Below are positions 41,952-50,758 of a DNA stretch of 64,000 bases, piece by piece (the first letter of the stretch is position 1; each line of letters opens with the position of its first letter). The notes below the pieces were generated by a model. That model was given only the letters and a program-made list of their open reading frames with translations, ran no database searches and was not told the origin of the DNA. Origin of the DNA: Oscillatoriales cyanobacterium. Its GTDB lineage: Bacteria; Cyanobacteriota; Cyanobacteriia; Cyanobacteriales; Microcoleaceae. The stretch lies in NCBI GenBank assembly GCA_004292955.1, contig RDXX01000011.1, positions 295,336-359,335 on the forward strand, in the 5' to 3' direction. Both the position numbers and the translations under genes were made by a program.

Positions 41952-42365
41952 ATGGAAACCAAACCACCTCTACCGCCCTTTACGCTAGAAACAGCAAAAG
42001 CCAAAGTTCAAGCTGCCGAAGATGCCTGGAATACCCGCGATCCCGAACGAGTAGCCCTAGCTTATACAGAAGATTCTGAGTGGAGAAACCGCGCGGAATT
42101 CTTCAGCGGACGGGAACAAATCAAAGCTTTTTTAACACGAAAATGGGCAAAAGAATTAGATTACCGTTTAAAGAAAGAACTGTGGAGTTTTACAGATAAT
42201 CGGATTTCTGTCCGCTTCGAGTATGAATGGCATGATGATTCAGGCTACTGGTATCGCGCCTATGGAAACGAACAGTGGGAATTTGCCGAAAATGGGTTAA
42301 TGCGAAGACGTGAAGCCAGCATTAATGATGTTCCAATTCTAGAGTCTGAACGCAAATTTCGATAA
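41952..42365 (+). CDS. DUF1348 protein (NTF2-like fold)
   Basis: A 137-residue member of the DUF1348 family with an NTF2-like fold. The start [20 protein letters not shown] is characteristic, with [20 protein letters not shown], then [20 protein letters not shown] and [20 protein letters not shown]. The biochemical role of the family is not established. The ending is [11 protein letters not shown]. Confidence 0.88.
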   Translation: METKPPLPPFTLETAKAKVQAAEDAWNTRDPERVALAYTEDSEWRNRAEFFSGREQIKAFLTRKWAKELDYRLKKELWSFTDNRISVRFEYEWHDDSGYWYRAYGNEQWEFAENGLMRRREASINDVPILESERKFR

Positions 42366-42732
42366 CTCCTAAACCTATCCAAAGGTACGTAGTTGCGCTT
42401 CAGCGCTCTTAGGTACGTAGTTGCGCTTCAGCGCTCCAAAGGTACGTAGTTGCGCTTCAGCGCTCCAAAGGTACGTAGTTGCGCTTCAGCGCTCTTAGGT
42501 ACGTAGTTGCGCTTCAGCGCTCCAAAGGTACGTAGTTGCGCTTCAGCGCTCTAAAGGTACGTAGTTGCGCTTCAGCGCTCCAAAGGTATAGCCTTTTTCA
42601 AAAAGTGAGGTATGACTGATACGTTATGTAACCAGTCCCGCTAAGAGGGCTGAAGCCCAACAACGTACCTCACCTTTCTGAGAACCGCTATAGTTGCGCT
42701 TTAGCGCTAAAGCGCAACAACATACCTCATCC
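42366..42732. repeat. 28/29-bp tandem array and its inverted arm
   Basis: Seven head-to-tail units of 28 or 29 bp (aggtacgtagttgcgcttc, cagcgctc plus taaa/caaa) run from 42383 to 42580. Decayed copies follow, including an inverted version (agagggctgaagcccaacaa then cgtacct) and a gcgctttagcgctaaagcgc palindrome at about 42690-42720. The unit equals one arm of the hairpins at 59455-59523 and 59701-59769. No gene is seen. Confidence 0.92.
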
Positions 42733-43401
42733 TCAATCAGTAAGCAAACTAGGAGAAGTGATCACAAAGACATCCCTAGTTCCGACTCCTTCCACTTCCG
42801 GTTTAATCGGCGTAGTAAAGTGAAAAAACTCGTGATCGTTGACTAATAGCAATTCTCCCGGATGCAGAATTTTATTAAAAACAGGCTTCTCTTTCTTCGC
42901 CAAATACAAATGCGTTTCCCCGCCCACAATATTAGTGCGATCGACCGAGAAAATCGCGATAAAATCAGTACCGTCTTGGTGAATGCCTTCCGGTGCGGGG
43001 TTGCCGAAATTTTTCGGCGAACAACTCGTCCTGATTTGATGCACTCCGATTTCAGCTTCCGGGTGAATTTTGCATGAATCGAAGAAAGCAAAAATCAGTT
43101 GTTTGAAGTTATCGAGCGCAATTAGCCGATCGTCCAATTCAGCAAATTCCCGCCGGATGTCGCCCACCACCGGATTGTACTCTTTGCTTTGAAACAAATA
43201 GCCGTGAGGTAACTTAACTAACTCATTCCCGTTCACGACAAACCGCGACAATCTTCTCGAACGATACTTGCCTTTAATATAAGGATCTACAGGCATATCG
43301 TTAAAAAATGGCTTGAAACCTTCTAGCTTAATCGAGTTTACTTTCTTAAAAGTAAACATGAAAGCATAGTCCAAATGAATGGATTCTAATACGGTTTTCA
43401 T
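42733..43401 (-). CDS. 2OG-Fe(II) dioxygenase family protein
   Basis: A 222-residue protein of the 2OG-Fe dioxygenase family (PF10014 type, as in amino-acid hydroxylases). The iron ligands fit HxD in GIHQDGTDFIAIFSV and His in HEFFHFTTPI. FNKILHPGELLLVNDHEF is the final strand. These enzymes hydroxylate free amino acids or peptides with 2-oxoglutarate; the substrate is not predictable. The start fits KTVLESIHLDYAFMF. Confidence 0.88.
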   Translation of the reverse strand: MKTVLESIHLDYAFMFTFKKVNSIKLEGFKPFFNDMPVDPYIKGKYRSRRLSRFVVNGNELVKLPHGYLFQSKEYNPVVGDIRREFAELDDRLIALDNFKQLIFAFFDSCKIHPEAEIGVHQIRTSCSPKNFGNPAPEGIHQDGTDFIAIFSVDRTNIVGGETHLYLAKKEKPVFNKILHPGELLLVNDHEFFHFTTPIKPEVEGVGTRDVFVITSPSLLTD

Positions 43402-43654
43402 GGATTATTCTCCTTTAAGCCTTGCTCCCCTCCTAAGTTTTGCCTTAAGAAGGTTTATACTTCTACTCTAGCTCAGGTTTTTTGAATGAGTCGTAAAAAA
43501 TACTACAAAATTTGCAAAGATATCGTAAAGAAGGAAGAAGGAAGAGGGAAGAGGGAAGAGGGAAGAAGGAAGAGCGAAGAAGTAAGAAGACATACACAGC
43601 AAGCTTTTTAGCGATCGCTATTTCACATTTAATTAAGTGGATTTACTTAGCAAC
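43402..43654. repeat. Short AG-rich repeat spacer
   Basis: This 253-bp gap has an A/G-rich 7-mer run (gaagaaggaagagggaagag type) at about 43529-43590, which also occurs near 47 and 39200. A TATA-like stretch and gcgatcgc precede the aldolase 3' end. No gene is seen. Confidence 0.7.
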
Positions 43655-44416
43655 TTAATTCCGCACTGCTTTGACTAGCGACTGACAAGCCCGCAGGAAG
43701 ACGGCAACATCGACCCCAACTGCAACGTACTGAACGCCAGCATCAATCCACTGCTTGGCGATTTCCGGGTTGTCGGCAAAAGTACCTGCTGCTTTACCTG
43801 CTTTGCGGATGGTTTGCACTGCTTCCTGCATCATGTCGATGACTCGCCGATCGCGAACTTGGCCCGGAATGCCGATCGACTGTGACAGATCGTAAGGCCC
43901 CAAAAAAATCACATCAATATGAGGGACTGTCACAATTTCTGCCAGGTTCTCGATGCCACCTTTACCTTCGATGTGAATCACCACCAAGGATTCTTCATTG
44001 AGTTTGTCCGTGATATCAACGCCCGCAGCAGTATAACGTCCGGCCCGCGTAGCGAAAGAAAGGCCGCGCGCGCCCAGAGGACTGTATTTAGCGCTTTTGA
44101 CAGCGATTTCGGCATCGATTTTGCTTTCAATTTGAGGTATTTGAACCCCTGCGCTGCCGATGTCGAGAGCTCGTTGAATTTGTGGGCCGTCGTTTTTGCG
44201 GACGCGGACGATGGGTGCAATTCCGACGCAGTCGGCGGCGCGGCACAAATCTTCAGCCGCTAGCGGGTGCAGGGGGCCGTGTTCCATGTCGATGACGGCG
44301 AAATCAAATCCAGCATGACCGCAGATTTCCATGAATGCGGGATAGGCGCAGTTCATAAATAAGCCGAGGACTGTTTCGCCTTGTTTGATTTTTTGTTTGA
44401 GTTCGTTTTGACGCAT
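43655..44416 (-). CDS. HpcH/HpaI family aldolase
   Basis: A 253-residue class II-type aldolase/citrate-lyase family protein. The metal and substrate motif is FAVIDMEHGPLHPLAAEDLC, with IVRVRKNDGPQIQRALDIG and VHIEGKGGIENLAEIV, and the loop DVIFLGPYDLSQSIGIPGQV. Homologues cleave 2-keto-3-deoxy sugar acids or 4-hydroxy-2-oxo acids. The ATG at 44416 (MRQNELKQKIKQGETVLGLF) is preferred over a longer frame to 44500, because the preceding residues do not look like protein. Confidence 0.9.
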   Translation of the reverse strand: MRQNELKQKIKQGETVLGLFMNCAYPAFMEICGHAGFDFAVIDMEHGPLHPLAAEDLCRAADCVGIAPIVRVRKNDGPQIQRALDIGSAGVQIPQIESKIDAEIAVKSAKYSPLGARGLSFATRAGRYTAAGVDITDKLNEESLVVIHIEGKGGIENLAEIVTVPHIDVIFLGPYDLSQSIGIPGQVRDRRVIDMMQEAVQTIRKAGKAAGTFADNPEIAKQWIDAGVQYVAVGVDVAVFLRACQSLVKAVRN

Positions 44417-44750
44417 AAGTTTGGAATTTTTAACCGCAGATGAACGGCGATTGACGCGGATTATTTTAAATCTTATAACGGGTGCATCTGGTTTTAGCAA
44501 ATATATCCGTAGGGGCGAAGCATGACCGCAGTAAATATAAAATTATAACTAATAACTTATATGCGGTCATGCTTCTTCAGGCTTCAACAACCAGATGCAC
44601 GCCTTATAGCTCAATACGGTTTACTTAAGATAGTCCGAAGAGAGGAACGAAGCAATCTCCGTATCTATTTCTCATCGGATTTTACCCCCAGGGCGCTATA
44701 TCAGTAAACGGTATTGCCTTATAGCTCACAAAATCCCGCAACAAGTTACT
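44417..44750. repeat. Spacer with nested inverted repeats
   Basis: A 334-bp gap. A nested structure at 44482-44600 has an outer 12-bp arm pair (gtgcatctggtt and aaccagatgcac) and an inner 14-bp pair (gaagcatgaccgca and tgcggtcatgcttc). The space inside is AT-rich. Further on are several short AT-rich patches. No gene is seen. Confidence 0.8.
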
Positions 44751-45263
44751 TTATGTTAAGAGAATTGACATAAATTTTATAGCTGATTTTGCTTCTATTT
44801 TAAAAGGAATCAAACACAAAAGCCATGCAAAAATAAACATTCCTAATATCGGTAAAAATATTGGGCCCACAGAGGGTTCTACTAACCAAGCAAATAAAGC
44901 AAACATTCCAATACTGCCCGTTGTCCACAGCCAAAGAATCATAAATGCTAGGACTATTTTATGTAAAGTCAGCCTAATTTTGATGGAACAACCAAACGGT
45001 TGAGAATGGATATCTCCTTCGATAATTGGCAAAAATGAATTGCGGCCCGTGATGATGCGACTGATTTTGAAGGTATTGCCAGAAATTGTTCCTTCGTAAG
45101 GTTTTGCAGGTGGCGGGCCGAAGGGTAGAGTTACTCTAAAAAGTTTGGGAGGAGTGACAACTTCGTCCAACCTGTGCAAAACTTCCGAAAAAGTTAAACT
45201 TGTCGTAATTGTTAAACTCTCAAAAGGAATCAAAGATCTAAAAAATTTGACGATTTTAAGCAT
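44751..45263 (-). CDS. Membrane protein of unknown function, 170 aa
   Basis: A 170-residue protein. The N-terminal part (MLKIVKFFRSLIPFESLTIT) is polar and positively charged. The ATG at 45263 is chosen; a longer frame to 45569 would overlap the divergent FAD gene. The middle has EGTISGNTFKISRIITGRNS, then FLPIIEGDIHSQPFGCSIKI, a block I recall in cyanobacterial hypothetical proteins. Two C-terminal membrane segments follow (VLAFMILWLWTTGSIGMFAL and a second near IFLPILGMFIFAWLLCL). It is divergent from the FAD oxidoreductase. Confidence 0.65.
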   Translation of the reverse strand: MLKIVKFFRSLIPFESLTITTSLTFSEVLHRLDEVVTPPKLFRVTLPFGPPPAKPYEGTISGNTFKISRIITGRNSFLPIIEGDIHSQPFGCSIKIRLTLHKIVLAFMILWLWTTGSIGMFALFAWLVEPSVGPIFLPILGMFIFAWLLCLIPFKIEAKSAIKFMSILLT

Positions 45264-45396
45264 AAGGTTTATCCTGCTTTTATATAGTTGTTGATGGTAT
45301 TTATGCCTCTTGTATAAAAAAGTTTGCCCTGACAACACGGCGAAATACCAGTATACTGCAAAATAAACATTTGGATGCGATGAGTGTTGTTCACTT

Positions 45397-47499
45397 ATGT
45401 CTAAATTGATTCCACAATCTCCGATTAAACTGCGACGGTATCTATTTTCTTCGCTCAAAGGTCGATCGCTCGTCACCTTCACCCTCAGCCTGATTACCTC
45501 CCTCTCGGCTATTACCCCAGCCTTGGCTGCGCTTCCTCGCAATCCCGACAAAGAGGAAACTTGCGACATTCTCGTAGCCGGTGGCGGGCTAGCAGGTGCT
45601 GCTACCGCCTACGAAGGTTTGCTGGCGGGGCGCACCGTTTGCATCACCGAAATTACTGACTGGCTGGGCGGTCAAATTTCCTCCCAGGGAACCTCCGCAC
45701 TAGATGAAAGAGACACTCAGCGATCGCTCTTATTTTACCCGCGCGGCTACCTAGAACTGCGGCAGCGCATCAAGGAACATTACGGGAGACTAAATCCCGG
45801 CGGCTGTTGGGTTAGCTATTCCTGTTTTATGCCCTACAACGGCCACAAAATTCTATCTGACATTTTGCAAGATGCCGCAGAAAAAGGCAAAGGGAAGCTG
45901 AAATGGTTTCCCAATACGGTGATTAAAGAACTAGCAGTTACTCCGGCCTCGGCGGGGAATGCGGTTGGGGGCCAACAGATTAAAAGTGCGATCGGCATTC
46001 AACACAAACCAGCCGCCAACACCCCGCCAATCAACACCGAAACTCTGTCTCAAACCATCGAAGATGCCTATCGCTACGAAAACTCGGCGCGATTTAACAA
46101 AACTATTATTCGGTTTACTTCCAAACCACCAAACCAGTCAAAATCCCAACCGAGAGGTGCAGATTGGTTCGTGGTAGATGCGACTGAAACAGGCGAATTA
46201 ATCGGACTTGCCGATGTTCCCTACCGCCTGGGAATTGACCCGCGTTCTCCTCTGGAACCTTCCTCCGCCAGCCCCAACGGCGACACTTACTGCACCCAAG
46301 GTTTTACCTACACTTTTGCCATGGAGGCAACGAAGGAACCGCAGCAGCACCAACAGCCGTCTTTCTATCAACAATACGCTCCTTACTACAGTTATGAATT
46401 AGCGAGATTAGCTAGTTTTCCGCTAGTTTTTAGCTACCGCCAAATTAGGAGCATGAGACCGGATGAGCCGCGCCCTGCCGACCCGAAGCAATTCCCGATT
46501 TATCCTGGGGATATTTCCATGCAAAACTGGACGTGGGGGAATGATTACCGTCCCGGTTCTGCCGAGGATAATTTAATTTATTCTCGATCGCAATTGGCAG
46601 CAAACGGTCAACTGCAACCGGGTGGCTGGATGGGCGGTTTGCGCGCGGAAACTTTGCGCCGCGGTGAAGAGAATGCGAAAGGATATTTCTACTGGCTGGT
46701 AGCAGGAACCACTGACTCGCAATTAGGTAATGGAGTGAAAAAGCCTTATCCTAACAATCGCTTTTTGAGCGGCTTGGATTCGCCCATGGGGACGGTTCAC
46801 GGACTTTCTAAGTATCCTTATATGCGGGAGGGGCGGCGGATTATTGGGCGGCCGACTTTTACTCAACCTCAAGGTTTTACGGTGTGGGAAGTTGATATGT
46901 CTCGCAATGATTTTAAGACGGATTTTTACCGCCAGAATTTGTCGGAACAAGAGTATCGCAATTTGTGGCTGGCTTTGGGAGGCTTGAATGCGCCGGCTTT
47001 GGCTGTGGGAATTCAGTCTGTTGAGGAGACAAAATCGCGATCGCGCGCCACGATTTATCCTGATAGTGTAGGTATCGGTCATTATGCGATCGACTTTCAC
47101 CCCTGCATGACCAACAGCCCGCCAGAAGCACCGGGAAACACCGAACGCGAAGGCACTCGCAAAGGTCAAGGATCGGCTTATCCGTTCCAAATTCCCCTGC
47201 GGGCAATGATTCCTCAGAAGATTGACAATATGTTAGTGGCGGGTAAAAGTATTGCTGTCAGCCACACGGCAGCGGCTGCTTATCGAGTGCATTCCTTTGA
47301 ATGGTCTGCTGGGGCTGCTGCGGGAGTTACGGCTGCTTTTTCCCTAGAAAAGGGGATTTTACCCTATGAATTGGTGGACGAATTGCCCTCCCGCGAGCCA
47401 AATTTGGAGGCGTTGCAGTTGCGGTTGCAGCAAAATAAGAATCCGATCGCATTTCCGGGTACTTCTATCTTCAATAGTTCGTGGCAAAACTGGAAATAA
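45397..47499 (+). CDS. FAD-dependent oxidoreductase
   Basis: A 700-residue secreted-type flavoprotein (FAD-binding fold, PF12831-like). An N-terminal leader (LTFTLSLITSLSAITPALA-like, residues about 24-45) is likely cleaved. The dinucleotide-binding Gly motif is ILVAGGGLAGAATAYEGLLA (about 60-75), with GTDWLGGQISSQGTSALDER-like substrate loop downstream. The C-terminal end has NMLVAGKSIAVSHTAAAAYR and VHSFEWSAGAAAGVTAAF, typical of this family. Substrate unknown. The gene is divergent from a small membrane protein gene. Confidence 0.85.
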   Translation: MSKLIPQSPIKLRRYLFSSLKGRSLVTFTLSLITSLSAITPALAALPRNPDKEETCDILVAGGGLAGAATAYEGLLAGRTVCITEITDWLGGQISSQGTSALDERDTQRSLLFYPRGYLELRQRIKEHYGRLNPGGCWVSYSCFMPYNGHKILSDILQDAAEKGKGKLKWFPNTVIKELAVTPASAGNAVGGQQIKSAIGIQHKPAANTPPINTETLSQTIEDAYRYENSARFNKTIIRFTSKPPNQSKSQPRGADWFVVDATETGELIGLADVPYRLGIDPRSPLEPSSASPNGDTYCTQGFTYTFAMEATKEPQQHQQPSFYQQYAPYYSYELARLASFPLVFSYRQIRSMRPDEPRPADPKQFPIYPGDISMQNWTWGNDYRPGSAEDNLIYSRSQLAANGQLQPGGWMGGLRAETLRRGEENAKGYFYWLVAGTTDSQLGNGVKKPYPNNRFLSGLDSPMGTVHGLSKYPYMREGRRIIGRPTFTQPQGFTVWEVDMSRNDFKTDFYRQNLSEQEYRNLWLALGGLNAPALAVGIQSVEETKSRSRATIYPDSVGIGHYAIDFHPCMTNSPPEAPGNTEREGTRKGQGSAYPFQIPLRAMIPQKIDNMLVAGKSIAVSHTAAAAYRVHSFEWSAGAAAGVTAAFSLEKGILPYELVDELPSREPNLEALQLRLQQNKNPIAFPGTSIFNSSWQNWK

Positions 47500-47912
47500 A
47501 TAAGAAGTCATTAGTCAGTTGTCATTAGTCAGAAGGAAGAGGGAAGAAGGAAAAAAGAGGATTGTTCCCATTCTCCCCCTGTCCCCCCTGTCCCCCCTCT
47601 CCCCCTCTCCCCCTCTCCCCCTCTCCCTCTCCCGTGCAGATTACCAAGAAAAATATTAAGCTAGCTAAAGGACAAGCGATCGACAGCTCGGAACAACAAA
47701 CCCGTTTTTCCCCAAAAAACCCAATATTTGCCGTTTTTTGCTTTTATAGCAATCGCCCCAGCGATGAGGACATAAATAACCTCATGAATAGAGCCTCCTA
47801 ACCCATAGCATCAACGGTTTGATTTCCTGACTGTGCAACTGTCAACTGTCCACTGTCAACTGTCCACTGCTATACCCGCCCTCAAATCACAAAATTACCT
47901 GACATTCAATAC
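47500..47912. repeat. Spacer before map with C-rich microsatellites
   Basis: A 413-bp gap with a gaagaaggaaaaaa patch, a run of ctccccct units (47573-47632), a gaacaacaaacccgtttttcc block, and caactgt heptamers at about 47838-47872. A TATAC-like element precedes map. No gene is seen. Confidence 0.7.
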
Positions 47913-48740
47913 ATGAATATTTTTAGCAGTCTGCTTTCTGGCCCAACTAAAGAACCCCAAGTCACAAAACAGCGTCGAGGCATTGAAATTAAGTCTGAAC
48001 GCGAAATCGAAATAATGCGGCAAGCAGCGAAAATTGTCGCCACGGTTCTGAAAGAAATTTCTCAACTTGTAAAACCGGGAATGACTACTGCTGATTTGGA
48101 TGTTTATGCCGAAAGACGCATCCGTGAAATGGGTGCAACTCCAAGTTTTAAAGGTTATCACGGTTTTACTGGTTCAATTTGTTCTAGCATTAATAACGAA
48201 GTTGTTCACGGCATCCCCAGCCCTAAAAAAGTAATTCGATCCGGAGATGTTCTCAAAGTAGATACGGGAGCATATTATCAAGGTTTTCACGGCGATTCTT
48301 GCATCACGATCGCAGTTGTGGAAGTGACACCGGAATCGGCAAAATTAATTAGAGTTGCAGAAGAAGCTCTCTATAAAGGTATCGAACAAGTCAAGGCTGG
48401 TGCTTATTTGCTCGATCTCGCTGGTGCGATCGAAGATCATGTCAAAAGCAACGGTTTTAGCATTGTTGAGGAGTTTACAGGCCACGGTGTCGGGCGCAAT
48501 TTGCACGAGGAACCGTCGGTTTTCAATTTCCGCACCCGCGAAATGCCTAACGTGAAATTGCGATCGGGTATGACATTGGCGATCGAACCGATTTTGAATG
48601 CAGGTTCTAAGTACACTCGGACGCTTGCTGACAAGTGGACTGCTGTAACGGTTGACAATGCTATGTCTGCTCAGTTCGAGCATACTGTGTTGGTGACGGA
48701 TACCGGTTATGAAATTTTGACCGATCGTTCAAAAGTTTAA
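47913..48740 (+). CDS. map: Type I methionine aminopeptidase
   Basis: A 275-residue enzyme that removes N-terminal methionine. All five metal ligands are visible: Asp117 and Asp128 ([14 protein letters not shown]), His191 (GHGVGRN), Glu225 (LAIEPI) and Glu256 (AQFEHT), plus His99 in VVHGIP. An N-terminal extension of about 20 residues ([20 protein letters not shown]) precedes the core. Cyanobacteria have several paralogues, so it may not be the only one. Confidence 0.95.
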   Translation: MNIFSSLLSGPTKEPQVTKQRRGIEIKSEREIEIMRQAAKIVATVLKEISQLVKPGMTTADLDVYAERRIREMGATPSFKGYHGFTGSICSSINNEVVHGIPSPKKVIRSGDVLKVDTGAYYQGFHGDSCITIAVVEVTPESAKLIRVAEEALYKGIEQVKAGAYLLDLAGAIEDHVKSNGFSIVEEFTGHGVGRNLHEEPSVFNFRTREMPNVKLRSGMTLAIEPILNAGSKYTRTLADKWTAVTVDNAMSAQFEHTVLVTDTGYEILTDRSKV

Positions 48741-49177
48741 TTGGGAAGGCTTTAAGAATAGACAAGATTTTCAACAGTTGACAGTTGACAGTTGAAGAAC
48801 GACCTCTACCTTTAAGTCCGAGGATTGGAATAATCAATAGTCTGATTTTAATTTCTCCCGATCGGGCTTTCAACCAATTCTTTCTGGTAAAAGTCTTTTT
48901 GATCAATTTTTCGGGCGACGATCTGAGCATCGTCCCACAACAATCATTTTTGTGGGACGACGATCTGGAGAATCGCCCCAGAAAAAATGATTGTTGTGGG
49001 ATGGGCCGGAAAGCCAGTCCTAACTATTTTTGTAATCTTGTCTGTTGGATCGAAACCCAACTCAAAACTTTTGAGTTTAATCGCAATTTTTGGAGTTGCT
49101 TCTATAGATGGAGTGAAAAAATAGTTGAATTCGGCTAAATTAAAAGATAATAGTGGTAAAACGTAAGGGTAAGGGAT
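48741..49177. promoter_or_regulatory. Regulator leader with alternative stems
   Basis: A 437-bp gap. Near 48769-48891 is the composite repeat also seen after bolA. From 48930 a segment can pair in two mutually exclusive ways: 48930-48939 with 48951-48960 (10 bp, tcgtcccaca and tgtgggacga), or 48934-48951 with 48983-49000 (18 bp perfect). A third small stem 48917-48922/48929-48934 overlaps both. It ends 178 bp before the regulator ATG. AAGGG precedes the start. Regulatory function is inference. Confidence 0.5.
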
Positions 49178-49870
49178 ATGTCAGCAAGACTATTATTGGT
49201 AGATGATGAACCGGGCTTGCGGGAAGCAGTACAAGCTTATTTGGAAGATAGCGATTTTTCGGTTGAGGTTGCCAGTAATGCTCGGGATGGCTGGGAACTC
49301 TTGCAGCAGATGAATCCGGATTTGGTGATTTCAGATATTATGATGCCGCAGGTGGACGGCTATCAGTTTCTCAAGCAAGTGCGGGAAGATCCTCGCTATA
49401 AGGCTTTGCCGGTGGTGTTTTTGACGGCTAAGGGGATGACTGGCGATCGCATTCAAGGCTATCAAGCAGGCTGCGATGCTTATCTTTCTAAACCCTTCGA
49501 TCCCGACGAGTTAGTGGCAATTGTCACGAATTTGCTCGCCCGCCGCGCGGCGGCTAAGGAGACGGGCGGCAATGCTGAAAGTCCTGATATTGCTGCTTTG
49601 GCCAGCCAAATGGCGAGAATTGAGTCTTTGCTAAGCGGGCGGAGTGCGATCGTCCAAAGTAGTTCGTCGGTTAAAATTGATTTGACTCCGCGAGAGCAAA
49701 GTGTTTTGGATTTGGTTGCTCAAGGTTTGATGAATAAGGAAATTGCCCGCCGCTTGGAAACTAGCGTGCGGAATGTGGAAAAGTACGTCAGCCGTTTGTT
49801 TAGCAAAACTGGTACTAACAGCCGTACTGAGTTGGTTCGCTACGCTCTCGAACACGGTTTGACAAAGTAG
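49178..49870 (+). CDS. NarL/LuxR-type response regulator (Ycf29-like)
   Basis: A 230-residue two-component response regulator. The receiver has Asp9-Asp10, phosphoacceptor Asp53 (VISDIMMPQVDG) and Lys105 (YLSKPFDPDE). A linker (about residues 125-165) is followed by a LuxR-type HTH: LTPREQSVLDLVAQGLMNKE, then IARRLETSVRNVEKYVSRLF. Length, receiver sequence and LuxR domain fit the Ycf29 group of cyanobacterial and plastid regulators, which I infer rather than prove. No kinase gene is adjacent. Confidence 0.9.
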   Translation: MSARLLLVDDEPGLREAVQAYLEDSDFSVEVASNARDGWELLQQMNPDLVISDIMMPQVDGYQFLKQVREDPRYKALPVVFLTAKGMTGDRIQGYQAGCDAYLSKPFDPDELVAIVTNLLARRAAAKETGGNAESPDIAALASQMARIESLLSGRSAIVQSSSSVKIDLTPREQSVLDLVAQGLMNKEIARRLETSVRNVEKYVSRLFSKTGTNSRTELVRYALEHGLTK

Positions 49871-50380
49871 CAACCGTCTCGATTTTGCTGGTGGCTCTTC
49901 CTCGCCACTCTGCATTACCAGACTCTTCCTGGTAACGAGAATTCTGTCCAATCAATCAAGGTACGTAGTTGGGCTTCAGCCCTCTTTAGATATATAGCCT
50001 TTCGAGCGAAAGATGAGGTATGCCGATGTATGCTGCAACCCTTACGATGTCAAGCTTTTTCTCACAAAATTGCTCCGCGAACCTTTTAGAGAAAGGCTAT
50101 ATGTCCCAAGAGGGCTAAAGCCCAACTACGTACCTATTTACCCTCCTTTCCAAAATTACTTACAGGAAAACCTGATTGTTTAAGAGTTTTCAAGTAATCA
50201 ATAGAAACGGGAAGAGTTAGCCGGATACCCTCCGTCAGGCAAACTTGCCCCGAAGTGTCACATATCGGGGTATATTTTCTCGAAAATAAGCGACGATTAA
50301 ATAATAGCAGCGCAGTCAAGTAGCGGCCGATGTTTAAATTTATAGCAGCACCAAAATTTAGTTGATACTAGGAGGAGATT
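49871..50380. repeat. Spacer with decayed aggtacgt hairpin arms
   Basis: About 510 bp. Elements at about 49957-50140 match the aggtacgtagttgggcttc arm, a middle tatatagcctttcgagcg, and the reverse arm (agagggctaaagcccaac then tacgtacct). They thus form a longer version of the hairpins at 59455 and 59701. The rest is AT-rich. An AGGAGGAG sequence at about 50372 precedes the next gene. No gene is confidently seen. Confidence 0.7.
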
Positions 50381-50758
50381 ATGAGGAAAAGCACGGCGCG
50401 ACAAACGATAAGTGCAATGGTAGCACTGCCGATCGTACTAATTGCCAATAACACTCAAGTTTTAGCTACTGATACCGGTCAGAAAATCGAGCCAAACAAG
50501 CAAGTTTCTAATTTAGGTGATGAGCTTGATTTAGAGATGGCGGCACCAACCACAACAATCCTCATTGAAGAAAGCGAAGATTGGGATCGACCTGATTTTT
50601 CAGCTACTAATTTAGATATGGAGATTGATAAAATTCTGATCGAAAATGCGATCGAAAATGTGCAAGTTGTCATTGAGGAACCGCCGCCCGTAGTTTATCT
50701 CAGTGCGGCGAGGGGCCAGCAAAGCAGGGAATGCAAGATTTCAGCCGTTTGCGAATAA
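50381..50758 (+). CDS. Small secreted acidic protein
   Basis: A 125-residue protein with a signal peptide (MRKSTARQTISAMVALPIVL, then IANNTQVLATDTG, likely cleaved near ALA-T or TQVLA-TD). The mature part is acidic and unremarkable (LDLEMAAPTTTILIEESEDW, then EIDKILIENAIENVQVVIEE) and ends with two Cys (RECKISAVCE). TAGGAGGAG precedes the ATG. No family is recognised. Confidence 0.6.
   Translation: MRKSTARQTISAMVALPIVLIANNTQVLATDTGQKIEPNKQVSNLGDELDLEMAAPTTTILIEESEDWDRPDFSATNLDMEIDKILIENAIENVQVVIEEPPPVVYLSAARGQQSRECKISAVCE

Noticed and set aside
42383-42580. A CRISPR-like array of 28/29-bp repeats
   Set aside because: The units are contiguous head to tail with 3-4 nt joints and no unique spacers, and no cas gene is near.
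44417-44500. A longer N-terminus for the HpcH/HpaI aldolase
   Set aside because: The extra residues are unlike the family, whose members begin near MRQNELKQKI.
45264-45569. A longer N-terminus for the 170-residue membrane protein
   Set aside because: It would overlap the divergent FAD oxidoreductase start and its residues are not protein-like.
50134-50319. A 61-codon minus-strand frame (SIDYLKTLKQSGFPVSNFGK)
   Set aside because: Somewhat protein-like but short, in a repeat-rich spacer with no ribosome-binding site or recognised family; perhaps a relic.
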